Made by a program: the position numbers and the translations under genes
Part shown: positions 11,839 through 24,500 of the stretch, in pieces
How the letters are laid out: each line of letters begins with the position of its first letter
How positions within the stretch are numbered: position 1 is the first letter of the stretch
The notes under the pieces: model-generated
The model's input: the letters and a program-made list of their open reading frames with translations, nothing else
What the model was told of the DNA's origin: nothing
The model's database searches: none
DNA from: Phytophthora colocasiae
Lineage: Eukaryota; Oomycota; Peronosporomycetes; Peronosporales; Peronosporaceae
Length of the DNA stretch: 64,000 nt
Assembly: GCA_018806915.1 (NCBI GenBank)
Contig: JAGKQI010000088.1
Coordinates: 1-64,000, forward strand
Direction: 5' to 3'

Positions 11839-14800
11839 ATGGTGGAGATTCCAATCGAAGGCAACGTATATAGCCCCGAGGGATCAAGCCTGACAGTGCC
11901 AAGACGCTCATGGCGCAAGGCTCACTGGATCTACACGATCACGTCGCGTCTCACATGACAAATGCTTTTGGAGACCATTTTTCCCACGATGGAGTTCCGC
12001 TTCAAGAACGTTTCTGATCTCAGCGGATGTAGTGGTGAAGGATACTTCCGATGCCAAACCACACTCCCGAACGTTGTGATGAAGACCATTTCGCGGCCAA
12101 CTCGCGAGGAGGAGATATTGGGAGAAGCCCTTCATGCATGGAACTCCGGAGGAAAACCAAGAAGCCTTGAAGGTAGTACGAGCAATGTACCAGCACTATC
12201 CTGGAAGTTGTGATCCAACAGCTTGGACTGGATACCTGTCAGAACACCATTGTCGGGGATGCCATGCATCGAGGTGTCTCTGTGGTGAACGCAAGCGAGT
12301 GACAACTGGAGAGATGGCGTTTGGCAATGCGTACGTGAAGATGATGGACGAGATCAGTACAGGACTGGATAGTGCTGCTGCGTTCGATATCCTCACGATG
12401 CAGAGAGTATTGCCAAGAAGTTCCACAATACGGTCGTGATTTCTCTCTACAGCCGTCTCCCGAGCTGTTTGCGCTTTTCGATAATGTTATTCTGCTGAAT
12501 GAAGGTCGTGTCATGTACAACGGGCCTTGTGACGAAGCTCTGGACTACTTTGAAGCTCTCGGATTCAAACGCCTTCACATCGTGACGTTGCGGATTTTCT
12601 GATTGATTTTGGAACCAACAAACAGGTTCAACACCAAGTACGTGGTAATGTCCCTCGTACTCCCCAAGAATTTGGGAGGCGTTTGAAACCTCTTCCGCTT
12701 ATGAACGTCTTCAAGCGGAGTTGAGTGTTCCATATTCAACTGGAGACATGGCGAGGATCATGAAGACTCAACAGGAATTCTACCAGTCCTTTTGGGCTAG
12801 TACGATTTTACTGATGAAGCGCCAGATTACAATGATGAGGCGGGAAATGTCAGGTCTCGTTGGGCGATTAATGATGAACACTTTGCTGGCGTTACTGTAC
12901 GGCTGTGTCTTCTACCAAATGGACCAAGTGACCCGCAATTAGTGATGGGCGTCATTTTCGAGTCGGCTCTGTGCTTGTCGATGGCTCTTTCAGCTCAGAT
13001 CCCAAGCATCATGGCGGCCCGTGACGTGTTTTACAAGCAACGAGGCAACAATTTCTTCCGAACGGCGTCGTACATTCTGTCGTACTCGGCAAGTCGACTT
13101 CCGATCATTTTGAGACGGCGGTTTTCAGTTCTATTGTCTATTGGATGTGCGGTTTTTGTGAGCTCTGTGGAGGCTTCATCCTCTTCGTGGTGATCATTTG
13201 TTTGGTGAACTTTACGTCCGCGGTTTCGTTTTCTTCTTGGCGTCTGTTGCCGGTGAACCCCATTGCTGGCATTGCAATTGGGCTGTTTATCTTGTTCGCT
13301 GGCTTTACGAAGACCAGATTCCGGATTATCTCATCTGGATATACTGGATTAAGCCTGTGGGCTGGGAGTCCGTGCTCTCGCGGTGAATCAGTACACTGAG
13401 GCTCGTTTTGACACTTGCATCTACAACGACGTGGACTATTGTGCCCGATGCGGTATGAAGATGGGGGAGTACGCACTTTCCTCTTACGAGGTCCCAACCC
13501 AGAGATACTGGATCTGGTACGGCATATTTGTACACTGTAGGCGCCTACTTTGTCTACTTCTCGTTATCTTTTCTCGCACTGGATATCACCGATACGAAAG
13601 TCCGGAGAACGTGGTGATTAAAAAGCAAGAAGACATCGACAGTAAAAGTGTAGCCTTCAAGCTTGGAGAATATACGCTCACACAGACTTCACGAAATAAC
13701 GAGGCGAAATGACTGTCTCAGTGGACTTGGGCTCGGATAGATCCCTCGTGCCAGGCACGGTGGCATTCAATGACTTGTGGTACACAGTTCCAGACCCGGC
13801 AGATTCCGACAAAAGCATCAACTTACTCAAGGGTATCAGTGGATATGCACTTCCTGGAACAATTACCGCACTTATGGGATCTTCTGGTGCGGGTAAAACG
13901 ACTCTGATGGATGTGATCGCTGGACGAAAGAGTGGTGGTAAGATTCAAGGCCAAATTCCGGCGACGGACTTGGCTATTAGACGTTCAACCGGGTACTGCG
14001 AACAAATGGATATCCACTCGGAGTCGTCCACATTTCAGGAGGCGTTGACGTTCAGTGCTTTCTTGCGTCAAGGTGCTGATGTTCCTGACAGCTCTCGGTG
14101 GATATGTGCTTGGACTTGCTGGACTTGACTCCGATCGCCGATCAGATCATCCGAGGCAGCTCAGTGGAGCAGATGAAGCGGCTAACGATCGGCGTGGAAC
14201 TGGCAGCTCAAACCGAGTGGGCTCTTCCTGGATGAACCTACGAGCGGCTCGGATGCCCGATCAGCCAAGTTAATCATGGACGGTGTCCGCAAAGTGGCGA
14301 ACACCGGGACGAACGATCATTTGTACGATCCACTAGCCTTCCGCCGAGGTGTTCCAGGTGTTCGACAGTATGTTGCTATTGAAACGTGGTGGCGAGACGG
14401 TTTTACGCTGGTGATTTGGGCACGAACGCACAGGAAATGATCTCCTACTTCGAATCCATCGATGGTGTGGAGAAATTGAAAACGAACTACAATCCTGCAT
14501 CGAGGGTTCTGGATGGTTGGAGCTGGTGTCAGTAACGGCAGCGGTGACAAGACCGATTTCGTCGGTATCTTCAAATCCAGTGGAACCTGGGAGAAGCTGC
14601 AGTCAAATTTGAATCTGGAGGGTGGATTTCGGCCCTCTCCGTCGATTCCTTCTCTCTAATAGGCTGACCAACGGGCTGCAGCAGAGTTGACTCAGATGAA
14701 AGTTCTCCTTGAGCGCTTCTCCAACCTGTACTGGCGCACGGCGTCTTTTAACCTGACGCGATTCGGTGTCTCCTTCGTCTTGGGACTGCTAGGCGGCATC

Positions 14801-15546
14801 ACCTACCTCGACACTGACTACAACACGAACGCGGGTATCAACTTCCGGAATGGGGATGGTGTTCTCTGTGATGGGATTCGCCGGATTCACATGCTTCACC
14901 GGTATGGTGTCCGTCGCAGCCGCAGAACGAGCTGCTTTCTATCGCGAACGAGCATCTCAAACGTCAATGCATTCTGGTACTTCTGTGCTTCCAGTGTCAT
15001 CGAGATCCCGTACGCTATGGCAGCTGTCATGCTGTGTATGGTAGTATTCTACCCCGTTGTTGGCTTTACTGGAGTGGTGCTTTCTTCGTTCTATCTCATC
15101 CTTGTACTGTGCGTGCTGTTTCAGTCGTATTTGGCTGAGTTGATGGTTTTCTTGTCTCCGAACATGGAAGTGGCTGAGATTCTGGGAATGGTGGTAAACC
15201 TCATCACGTTCTTGTTCTCGGGCTTTAGTCCTCCGGCTGAATCGATTCCTCAGGGCGTGAAATGGGTTTACCATCTCAATCCACTGACGTACACACTGCT
15301 CTGCTCTCGCGACGGTTGTGTTTGGCGATTGCTCGGGCGATGGGGATATCGGATGCAGCCAAGTTATTGAGCACCACCTTTGCTTCCGGATGACATCACC
15401 GTGAAGGAATTCTTGGAGATCAGCTTCGGAATGTACCACGACGATATCTGGAGGAACTGCAGGATCATGGTAGCTTTTGTGCTTTTCGTCCGCATTTTGA
15501 CCATCCTGGCGATGAGGTTTGTCAACTTTCAGAACAGAACAAGTAA
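11839..15546 (+). pseudogene. PDR/ABCG transporter pseudogene, copy C (full length)
   Basis: A full-length copy that follows two chimeric units. The ATG at 11,839 lacks the following GCA codon found in the other copies. The NBD2 Walker A is intact here ([12 protein letters not shown], near 13,878-13,915). The C-terminal membrane domain is open at 14,687-15,370 apart from frame changes. The shared lesions are present: no NBD1 Walker A, the TAG near 14,333, and the missing base at CAAACGTCAATGC. Private changes include TCTCTAATAGGC near 14,654 and an extra C at AACTTCCGGAATGG near 14,843, the latter shared with copy G. Together with GGCAGCGGTGAC near 14,538, this marks C and G as one subtype, distinct from D and H. 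Confidence 0.85.
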
Positions 15547-15564
15547 GATGTCCATAACGTCTCA

Positions 15565-15570
15565 AATAAA
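15565..15570 (+). promoter_or_regulatory. Polyadenylation-type signal after ABC copy C
   Basis: AATAAA lies about 20 bases beyond the stop of the ABC reading frame. It recurs behind each full ABC copy (near 25,293, 43,483 and 58,688). The next gene is convergent (CRN-minus), and about 170 bp separate the two stops. Confidence 0.45.
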
Positions 15571-15716
15571 ACTAGTAAAGTGTTGAAAAGATTCCTGGAC
15601 CGTTAGTAAATGATAAGGACTGGCTATAGAGTTTTGACATGACCACAGAGCTAGCTATACGTGGGATAAATGCAGAAGTCGCTTATGAACCGAACAGGCC
15701 TCGCTTTTCTTCACTT

Positions 15717-18246
15717 TTAAGCGAAATGCAGCGTGTTCGACGCTCTTACCCTTGCGACATCCTTCAGCAGCACGGACGAGAGATGGTTGCGCTCGTCGTA
15801 CTCGCTGCGATCCTTCAGGTCGTTTTCAACTTGTGCCTGACCGTCCCACCACGCAGTGTTGGCGATCTCACGCAGCTTCCCCACTAACCCCTTGGTCAAA
15901 AACGGCCAGCGCTGGTACTTCATTTTTCCTTCATCAGAGTTCGGCGCCAATACCCCACGGACGCATAGCGAGCCGTCAAACCCTTGCTTGACCTTGTTAC
16001 GGCTCATCAACTTCTCCGTCACAATCGATTGGGCAGGCGCTGTCGTCTCGTTCGACACTTCGAACAAACTCAAGTATAATCGAATCACCTCATGGTTGCT
16101 GGTCGTATGAAGGCTGTTGGGTTTGCCTGTCTTCTCAAAACGTACGACGATGATAACTCTCGAAGCGCTGAATCAGGAACTTGTCGTACCCACCCACCTG
16201 GCTGTTAACCTGAACCAAAATGAACGAAACACTTCCCTCCGGACGAACGTCACAGTCTTTCGGGTGGAAAATCAGGATGATCAGATCCACTCCGGGTTGT
16301 CCACGAGGCAAGACACCAGCGGCTCGACGGTCTAGCAGCTTCCACAGAACTCCTGTCGTCGGCTCTGTTTTCAGATCCACGAAATGGCTGAAACAAACTT
16401 TCCAACCGTCCCAGCTCTCCACCCACTTCCTGTACGCGTCCATCTTTTCCTCGTTAATGACCTCGGAGTCGCCCTCACGAATCTGCGGGTTGTCGCCCAC
16501 GAGTTTCTCCACAAACCTCGTGACGTCGCAAAATCGCCCTGAGAAGGTAAACTCCCATGTTTTGGACGAGGCCTTTTGCCACCGCGTCCATTGCCAACAA
16601 GAGGAAGATTCGCGACACGGGTTCGCCAATGTTGCTAGTGTCAATCTCCCCATTGAGCAGCATCGTCCGGAACTGAGGAGGATGTATCGTTCCAACGCGG
16701 ATGGCCTCTTGAGATTGAGATCCTCCAACTCATACCACATGTACGACGCGCCAAACGTCAGGATCGGCTCGGACACATAGCCGCTGATGTAAGCATCGTT
16801 CTTGTATGTCACGTAGTGCAGGACACTCATCAAGTTAGCAACCAAGAGCGGCGCCTTCCGGTTGAACGAGTTTGGACGTAGGCCAAGACGGCAGAACAGT
16901 GAGGCCACGCCGTGGAGAGTCAACTCCGTGTAGCTAGATGGAAAGTCCGGTGGGAGGCCGATCAGCAATTTCCTTGCAGCAAACCAGACCATATCTGTCA
17001 TTCTGCTGAACAAATAGTGTTCTGACTTATCCATACTACGCCACAAGGGCCGCCCCATTGACACCAGAGCTGTCCACACGTCGTCCTCATCGGTAGTCAA
17101 CACTCTGCTCTTGCTCGTCTTTTGATCATCCCCCAATTTCTTCACCATGATGTCCATCGTCTCTGTCAAGACGAACGATGGGAACAGCACCGTTTTAGGA
17201 TTATAATCCATTAGAAGGCAAATTCTCGGTATCTGCCACCGCGGACTCATGCACAAGAGGGTTCGTATCCACTAAAACTCGAAAATGAGTCCGTTTGCTT
17301 TCGTACTGTAGAACTCCTATTCACCGTTATCAAAGCTTGTCGTAGATACTGCAACGCGGTTTTACCCCTGTTACCTTTGATCTTCAGCAGAGACCGAGCC
17401 TCGTCAACAGCTACAACCAGCACCGGAGTAACGGAGAGTTTCTTGCGTTTCTCCACTGGCTGGTTAAGTATGAGCAAAGCTGGACTTTATCCAGTTCGCG
17501 CACCATATCAGCATCAATGTTGTAATTCTCCTCCACTTCAAACAACTTCAGCCACTTTTCTCTAACGTCGAAATTCTCCATAGAGTACGTAAACGCTTTT
17601 TCCAGTGAAGTAACGATCTTGTCCACGCTACAATAATAATACTCTGAAAGAAGCCATTTACGCAGTTGAGGTGTCGCGCATGGGTACCACTCGATCCTTC
17701 GATGGTGCGTGCGCAGATGTACAACACTTTCACGTCAAACCGTGTGCCATTGTGGTCAATAGGGCCATCTTTCTCCGCCAGACGCTTCACGATTCGGCTC
17801 TTGCCGAAGCCGGAACTCTGAGTGATGGTCACGTATGGCGCCGTGTACTTGTCGCGGAGTGTATCATTGATATAAGCGTGGCAGCAGGCAACAAGGTGCT
17901 TCTGGAAGCTGACGTCAGCATCGCCTTCATAAGGTATATCGAACGCTGCGGGTACAATTCCGCGGGGCTTGGAACTGGCCACGCGGACTGGCGGTTCGCT
18001 GTGGATGACGCGTAGTTCGGTGATGGCGGCATCTGTAGCTGCTTTGACATCGGATCTCGAGAGACGATTTTCTATAGCTTCATCAAAATAGGCGCTGCGC
18101 ACCGCTTGACGAATGCTTTCCTCCACCTTGTCATCGACCTGCTCGCCCTGAAGTTGAAGTTGCAGCTCACGCTCATGAACTCCCTTATCTTTTAAGGCAT
18201 TGAAGGCAGCAGCCGACAGCCTCTGGATGTGAGCAGGAGCTTCCAT
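15717..18246 (-). CDS. CRN-minus 1: Crinkler/RHS-like P-loop NTPase with altered nuclease motif (frame broken by private indels)
   Basis: A protein of about 840 residues in consensus, starting MEAPAHIQRL. In order it has a charged N-terminal region, a P-loop QSSGFGKSR near residue 145, a linker with EKRKK, Walker B VVAVDEARSLL near residue 280, a long helical middle, and a C-terminal PD-(D/E)XK-like region with D in GVDLIILIF followed by VQVNS near 16,200. CRN-plus reads IQVKN there, so the catalytic lysine is asparagine. This copy alone keeps the Q. Long frames cover 18,246-17,548, 17,256-16,135 and 16,088-15,717, and single-base changes separate them. No LFLAK-type secretion or translocation header is visible, so an effector role is not shown. 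The N-terminal 80 codons are near identical to CRN-plus on the other strand. Confidence 0.75.
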
Positions 18247-18495
18247 GTCGTTATGATCGTTGGTACTGTTGTTGTTTTGGCTTCATCCCATCAGCCAATC
18301 AGTTTTGACCTAGCGTCATCTTTCGTCTCGATGAAAGAAAGGCCCAGTCATCGTTCTGAGAGCGGAGAGATGGCAACTCGCCATTGACAAGAAGGCTAGA
18401 GTGAAGGTCGACGTTGTTGTGCAGGTTGTACTCACTTTCTCTCCTCACTTTTCACCTTTCATCGCTGCGCATCAAGCTCCAAACCATCCGTCGAC
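18247..18495. promoter_or_regulatory. Divergent promoter between CRN-minus 1 and CRN-plus 1
   Basis: A spacer of about 250 bp between two ATGs facing away from each other. On the plus side, TACTCACTTTCTCTCC (TCACTTT at about 18,432) fits the oomycete initiator YCAYTYY about 60 bases before the ATG, followed by a second CTCACTTTTC. A CCAAT box lies at 18,295-18,299 near the minus-strand gene. The same spacer, in the same orientation, occurs at all four CRN pairs. Co-expression of the pair is inferred from this arrangement. Confidence 0.6.
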
Positions 18496-21250
18496 ATGGA
18501 TGAAATTGAGATGGGATACGAGGAGAAGGTTCCTGCTACGCTTGGACAGCGGCTGTCGGCTGCTGCCTTCAATGTCTTAAAAGATAAGGGAGTTCATGAG
18601 CGTGAGCTGCAACTTCAACTTCAGGGCGAGCAGGTCGATGACAAGGTGGAGGAAAGCATTCGTCAAGCGGTGCGCAGTGCCTATTTTGATGAAGCTATAG
18701 AAAATCGTCTCTTGATGGCCGATTTCGAAGCAGCTACAGATGCCGCCATCACCGAACTACGCGTCATCCAGAGCGAACCGCCCCTCAAGGCGGCCAAAGC
18801 CAATCCGGAGGCCGTCAAGTTGGCAACCGCAGCGTTCAAAAATGACTACAAAGGTGGTGCAGACATCAGCTTCCAGAATTACCTCGCAGCCTGTTGCCAC
18901 GCTTATTCCAATAACAAAAGCTTGTACACGGCGCCGTACGCAACCATCACTCAGAGCTCTGGCTTTGGCAAGAGTCGAATCCTAAGACGCCTTGCCGAGA
19001 CACCTACTATTGAGCACGGTGGCGTCAAGTACGACGTCAAGGTGTTGTATATCTGCGCACGCGACATCGAACAGTCGAGGGTACCCCGCGCCACACCGGT
19101 TCTGCGCGAATGGCTTTTTCCTGAAAAAAATTGCAGTCAGACACAGATTGCCACTGCTTTAAAGAAAGCATACACGTACTCGATCAGGAACCCGAATGCA
19201 AGGGAAAAATGGAAGGGGCTCTTTGAACTGGAGGAGAACAGCACTATTGATGCTGACGTGAAGGTTGAATTGGATAATGTCAACCTTCCGAATATGCTTG
19301 GTCAGCAAGATACGCCCGGTCAACAAGATAGTTTCGGTCAACCAGATAAGCCCGGTCAACCAGATACGAAACAGGAATCAACAAAGAAACGCAAAATGAA
19401 TGCTACTCCGCCCAGTCAACCACCAACGAAACTCTTGAAAACCGCAACTACGCATAGTATTCCAAGTGATGTCCGGTGCTTGTTGTGGCTATTGACGAGG
19501 CGCGGACTCTACTTAAGATCAAGAGGTGACAAAGACGCCAACGCGTTCACACTTTTTCGGCGAGCTTTGAGAGAGGTGAACACAATTATGCTGAAAAACG
19601 TCAAGGGGTCGTTTTTGCTGTTCTGAGTGGACACTAACTCCCGAGTGCATGAGTTCGTGCCAGCACTGTCATCGGATCCATCGTCACGAGTTGTCGGTGG
19701 AAGTACGTCGCTGTTCCCACCGTTCGTCTTGACAGAGACTATGGACGTCTTGGTGAATCACAGGCCCACAGCTAAGGAGAAGTGTTGAGAGCTGGCGCAG
19801 GAGGTGATGAAAGGTCGTGTGGACGGATCTAGTATCGATGGGCCGGCCTTTGTGGAACAGTATGGATGATGACACCGTCGGAAATCTGGGATTCGATGTC
19901 ACTGAACCCCAGATTTCTAATAGAAGGAGCGAGCTGACCAGATTCGCTGCAAGCAAGCTGCTTATTGGCCTTCCAATGGACGATTCGGCGAGCTACACAG
20001 ACACGACACTGCACGGCGTGGCGTCACTGTTCTGCCGCGTTGGGTTACGTCCATATGCGACCAACCCAGTCGCCGCGCACTTGGTCGCCGACTTCATGAG
20101 TGTTCTACACTATGTGACGTACAAGAACGACGGCCAGATCAGCGGCTACGTGTCCGAGCCGATCCTGACGTTTGGCGCATCACGCGTATGGTATCAATTG
20201 GAGAAGAATACGAAGCCGTCAGCGTTGGAGTCCCACATTTCTCCCCAGTTCGAGACCATGATGCTCAACGGTATGATCGACACTGGCAACATTGGTGAAC
20301 TCGTGGCACGCATCTTTCTCTTGCTGGCAATGGACGCAGTGGCGATTGGTGGAGCTGTCAAGCAGAGTTCGTCTTCTCAGGTGAGTTTTGCGACGTCACT
20401 GCGTTTGTGCAAAAGCTCTTGGGCGACAATCCGAAGCTTAAGGAGGATAAATCCAACGTCGTTGCCAAAAATACGATCGAATTGTGCAATATCTGGAAAG
20501 AGGGCTGGGAAGGTTGGAAAATCGGCTTTAGTCATTTCGTGAGCTGAGTACGGAACCGACGGAGACCATTTTGTGGAAGCTTCTAGACCGTCGCGCTGCA
20601 GGTACTTTGCCTCGCGGACAAACAGGAGCGGATCTGATTATTCCAATTTTTCTCCCAGGAGAGTCTTCTGAGGACTGCGAGTTTCCAGATGGAAGACTCT
20701 CATTCATCTTGATTCAAGTCAAGAATCGAGTGGGGAAGGACGACAAGTTTCCGAAATCGGCACTGGGTAACCTAGAACCTTCGAAGGTTCTCCACAAGTC
20801 AAACCTACTTTCTCAAAAACCGACGCAGAAAATGATTCGGTTGTATCTGAGTCTGCGGGAAGTGCCGAACGAGACGGCAACGCCTGCCCAATCTATTGTA
20901 ATGCCCGCCGGAGTGACACTTAGGAGCCAGGATGGTGTTAACCCAACATTTGACAGGGCACTGTGCGTCCGCGGAATGTTTGCGCCGAGCACCGATGAAG
21001 AAGACTATGAACGGACCCAGCGATGGCCATTTTTGTCAAAGGGGTTGATTCAAATTCTGCGCAAGCTCGTCAATGCTGCGTGGTGGGATGGCCAGATACA
21101 AGTCCAAAACGACCTGAAGCAGCGCTCCGACGAAGATTTCAGAATCGCCTTTCATCCGTGCTACCGCAAGAAGTTGCAGTGGGAAGGGCAAATCACACGC
21201 TAAACTACTTAGCCGACGAAGATGACGATGAACTTCGAGCTTTTGAATGA
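18496..21250 (+). CDS. CRN-plus 1: Crinkler/RHS-like P-loop NTPase with PD-(D/E)XK-type nuclease core (private frame breaks)
   Basis: About 917 residues in consensus, starting MDEIEMGYEEK. It has the P-loop QSSGFGKSR (near 18,955), a GQxD hexapeptide repeat (near 19,300-19,370), KKRK as a possible nuclear signal, Walker B VVAIDEARTLL, and the C-terminal nuclease core: D in GADLIIPIF (near 20,630) and IQVKN (near 20,712). The latter fits the D...QxK variant of the restriction-nuclease fold in CRN and RHS proteins. Frames 18,496-19,626, 19,817-20,542 and 20,571-21,203 cover most of it. The breaks lie near 19,473 (a lost base), 19,608 (four Gs instead of five) and 19,780. The nuclease half is well preserved. 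Function (DNA damage, effector or genome defence) is not shown by the sequence. Confidence 0.75.
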
Positions 21251-21564
21251 CCAGTGACCAGTGCATTTTGAAGTACATGTCGTATAGTTCTTGCACGTTG
21301 AATAATCTGAATGGAAAAATCTTTGTTAAACACTTTTAATTGTCAGGGGGGGGGGGGGGGCTAATGGCATCACGATTGGAGGCCTGAACTACGCTTGACA
21401 CCACCAGTTGAGGCTCAACATCCTCCTCGAAGGTCGCTGCAACGCTCGGTCTCCGTGTCACAGGGACGCCATACGCTGGTGTTGTTGGTACATATCATGG
21501 GGTGGCTTCTACCTGAAGCATTTATCATTTCTCCACTCGAAGTCTCTCAACCAAACCTCCCGTC
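21251..21564 (+). promoter_or_regulatory. Spacer and ABC D upstream region with a 15-base G run
   Basis: This 314-bp spacer links the CRN-plus 1 stop to the ABC D ATG. A run of 15 Gs occupies 21,346-21,360. The same place has GGAGG at 31,095 and GGGG at 50,568, so the run is private and may be expansion or a base-calling artefact. Near the end, TTTATCATTTCTCC places a TCATTTC initiator about 40 bases before the ATG. I see no gene here. Confidence 0.5.
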
Positions 21565-24500
21565 ATGGCAGTGGAGATTCCAATCGAAGGCAACGTATAT
21601 AGCCCTGAGGATCAAGCCTGACAGTGCCAAGACGCTCATGGCGCAAGGCTCACTGGATCTACACGATCACGTCGCGTCTCACATGACAAATGCTTTTGGA
21701 GACCATTTTCCCACGATGGAGTTCCGCTTCAAGAACGTTTCGATCTCAGCGGATGTAGTGGTGAAGGATACTTCCGATGCCAAAACCACACTCCCGAACG
21801 TTGTGATGAAGACCATTCGCGGCCAACTCGCGAGGAGGAGATATTGGGAGAAGCCCTTCATGCATGGAACTCCGGAGGAAAACCAAGAAGCCTTGAAGGT
21901 AGTACGAGCAATGTACCAGCACTATCCTGAAGTTGTGATCCAACAGCTTGGACTGGATACCTGTCAGAACACCATTGTCAGGATGCCATGCATCGAGGTG
22001 TCTCTGGTGGTGAACGCAAGCGAGTGACAACTGGAGAGATGGCGTTTGGCAATGCGTACGTGAAGATGATGGACGAGATCAGTACAGGACTGGATAGTGC
22101 TGCTGCGTTCGATATCCTCACGATGCAGAGGAGTATTGCCAAGAAGTTCCACAATACGGTCGTGATTTCTCTCTTACAGCCGTCTCCCGAGCTGTTTGCG
22201 CTTTTCGATAATGTTATTCTGCTGAATGAAGGTCGTGTCATGTACAACGGGCCTTGTGACGAAGCTCTGGACTACTTTGAAGCTCTCGGATTCAAACGCC
22301 TTTCACATCGTGACGTTGCGGATTTTCTGATTGATTTTGGAACCAACAAACAGGTTTCAACACCAAGTACGTGGTAATGTCCCTCATACTCCCAAGAATT
22401 TGGGAGGCGTTTGAAACCTCTTCCGCTTATGAAAGAATCTTCAAGCTTGAGTTGAGTGTTCCATATTCAACTGGAGACATGGCGAGGATCATGAAGACTC
22501 AACAGAATTCTACCAGTCCTTTTGGGCTAGTACGATTTTACTGATGAAGCGCCAGATTACAATGATGAGGCGGAAATGTCCAGGTCTCGTTGGGCGATTA
22601 ATGATGAACACTTTGCTGGCGTTACTGTACGGCTGTGTCTTCTACCAAATGGACCCAAGTGACCAGCAATTAGTGATGGGCGTCATTTTCGAGTCGGCTC
22701 TGTGCTTGTCGATGGCTCTTTCAGCTCAGATCCCAAGCATCATGACGGCCCGTGACGTGTTTTACAAGCAACGAGGCAACAATTTCTTCCGAACAGCGTC
22801 GTACATTCTGTCGTACTCGGCAAGTCGAATTCCCCCGATCATTTGTGAGACGGCGGTTTTCAGTTCTATTGTCTATTGGATGTGCGGTTTTTGTGAGCTC
22901 TGTGGAGAGCTTCATCCTCTTCGTGGTGATCATTTGTTTGGTGAACTTTACGTCCGCGGTTTTCGTTTTCTTCTTGGCGTCTGTTGCCGGTGAACCCCAT
23001 TGCTGGCATTGCAATTGAGCTGTTTATCTTGTTCGCTGGCTTTACGAAAGACCAGATTCCGGATTATCTCATCTGGATATACTGGATTAAGCCTGTGGAA
23101 TGGGGAGTCCGTGCTCTCGCGGTGAATCAGTACACTGAGGCTCGTTTGACACTTGCATCTACAACGACGTGGACTATTGTGCCCGATGCGGTATGAAGAT
23201 GGGGGAGTACGCACTTTCCTCTTACGAGGTCCCAACCCAGAGATACTGGATCTGGTACGGCATGTTGTACACTGTAGGCGCCTACTTTGTCTACTTCTCG
23301 TTATCTTTTCTCGCACTGGATATCACCGATACGAAAGTCCGGAGAACGTGGTGATTAAAAGCAAGAAGACATCGACAGTAAAAGTGTAGCCTTCAAGCTT
23401 GGAGAATATACGCTCACACAGACTTCACGAAATAACGAGGCGAAATGACTGTCTCAGTGGACTTGGGCTCGGATAGATCCCTCGTGCCAGTCACGGTGGC
23501 ATTCAGGACTTGTGGTACACAGTTCCAGACCCGGCAGATTCCGACAAAAGCATCAACTTACTCAAGGGTATCAGTGGATATGCACTTCCTGGAACAATTA
23601 CCGCACTTATGGGATCTTCTGGTGCGGGTAAAACGACTCTGATGGATGTGATCGCTGGACGAAAGAGTGGTGGTAGATTCAAGGCCAAATTCCGGCGACA
23701 GACTTGGCTATTAGACGTTCAACCGGGTACTGCGAACAAATGGATATCCACTCGGAGTCGTCCACATTTCGGGAGGCGTTGACGTTCAGTGCTTTCTTGC
23801 GTCAAGGTGCTGATGTTCCTGACAGCTCTCGGTGGATATGTGCTTGGACTTGCTGGACTTGACTCCGATCGCCGATCAGATCATCCGAGGCAGCTCAGTG
23901 GAGCAGATGAAGCGGCTAACGATCGGCGTGGAACTGGCAGCTCAAACCGAGTGGGCTCTTCCTGGATGAACCTACGAGCGGCTCGGATGCCCGATCAGCC
24001 AAGTTAATCATGGACGGTGTCCGCAAAGTGGCGAACACGGGACGAACGATCATTTGTACGATCCACTAGCCTTCCGCCGAGGTGTTCCAGGTGTTCGACA
24101 GTATGTTGCTATTGAAACGTGGTGGCGAGACGGTTTACGCTGGTGATTTGGGCACGAACGCACAGGAAATGATCTCCTACTTCGAATCCATCGATGGTGT
24201 GGAGAAATTGAAAACGAACTACAATCCTGCATCGAGGGTTCTGGATGTGGTTGGAGCTGGTGTCGGTAACGGCAACGGTGACAAGACCGATTTCGTCGGT
24301 ATCTTCAAATCCAGTGGAACCTGGGAGAAGCTGCAGTCAAATTTGAATCTGGAGGGTGTATTTCGGCCGTCTCCGTCGATTCCTTCTCTCGAATATGCTG
24401 ACAAACGTGCTGCAACGGAGTTGACTCAGATGAAAGTTCTCCTTGAGCGCTTCTCCAACCTGTACTGGCGCACGGCGTCTTTTAACCTGACGCGATTCGG

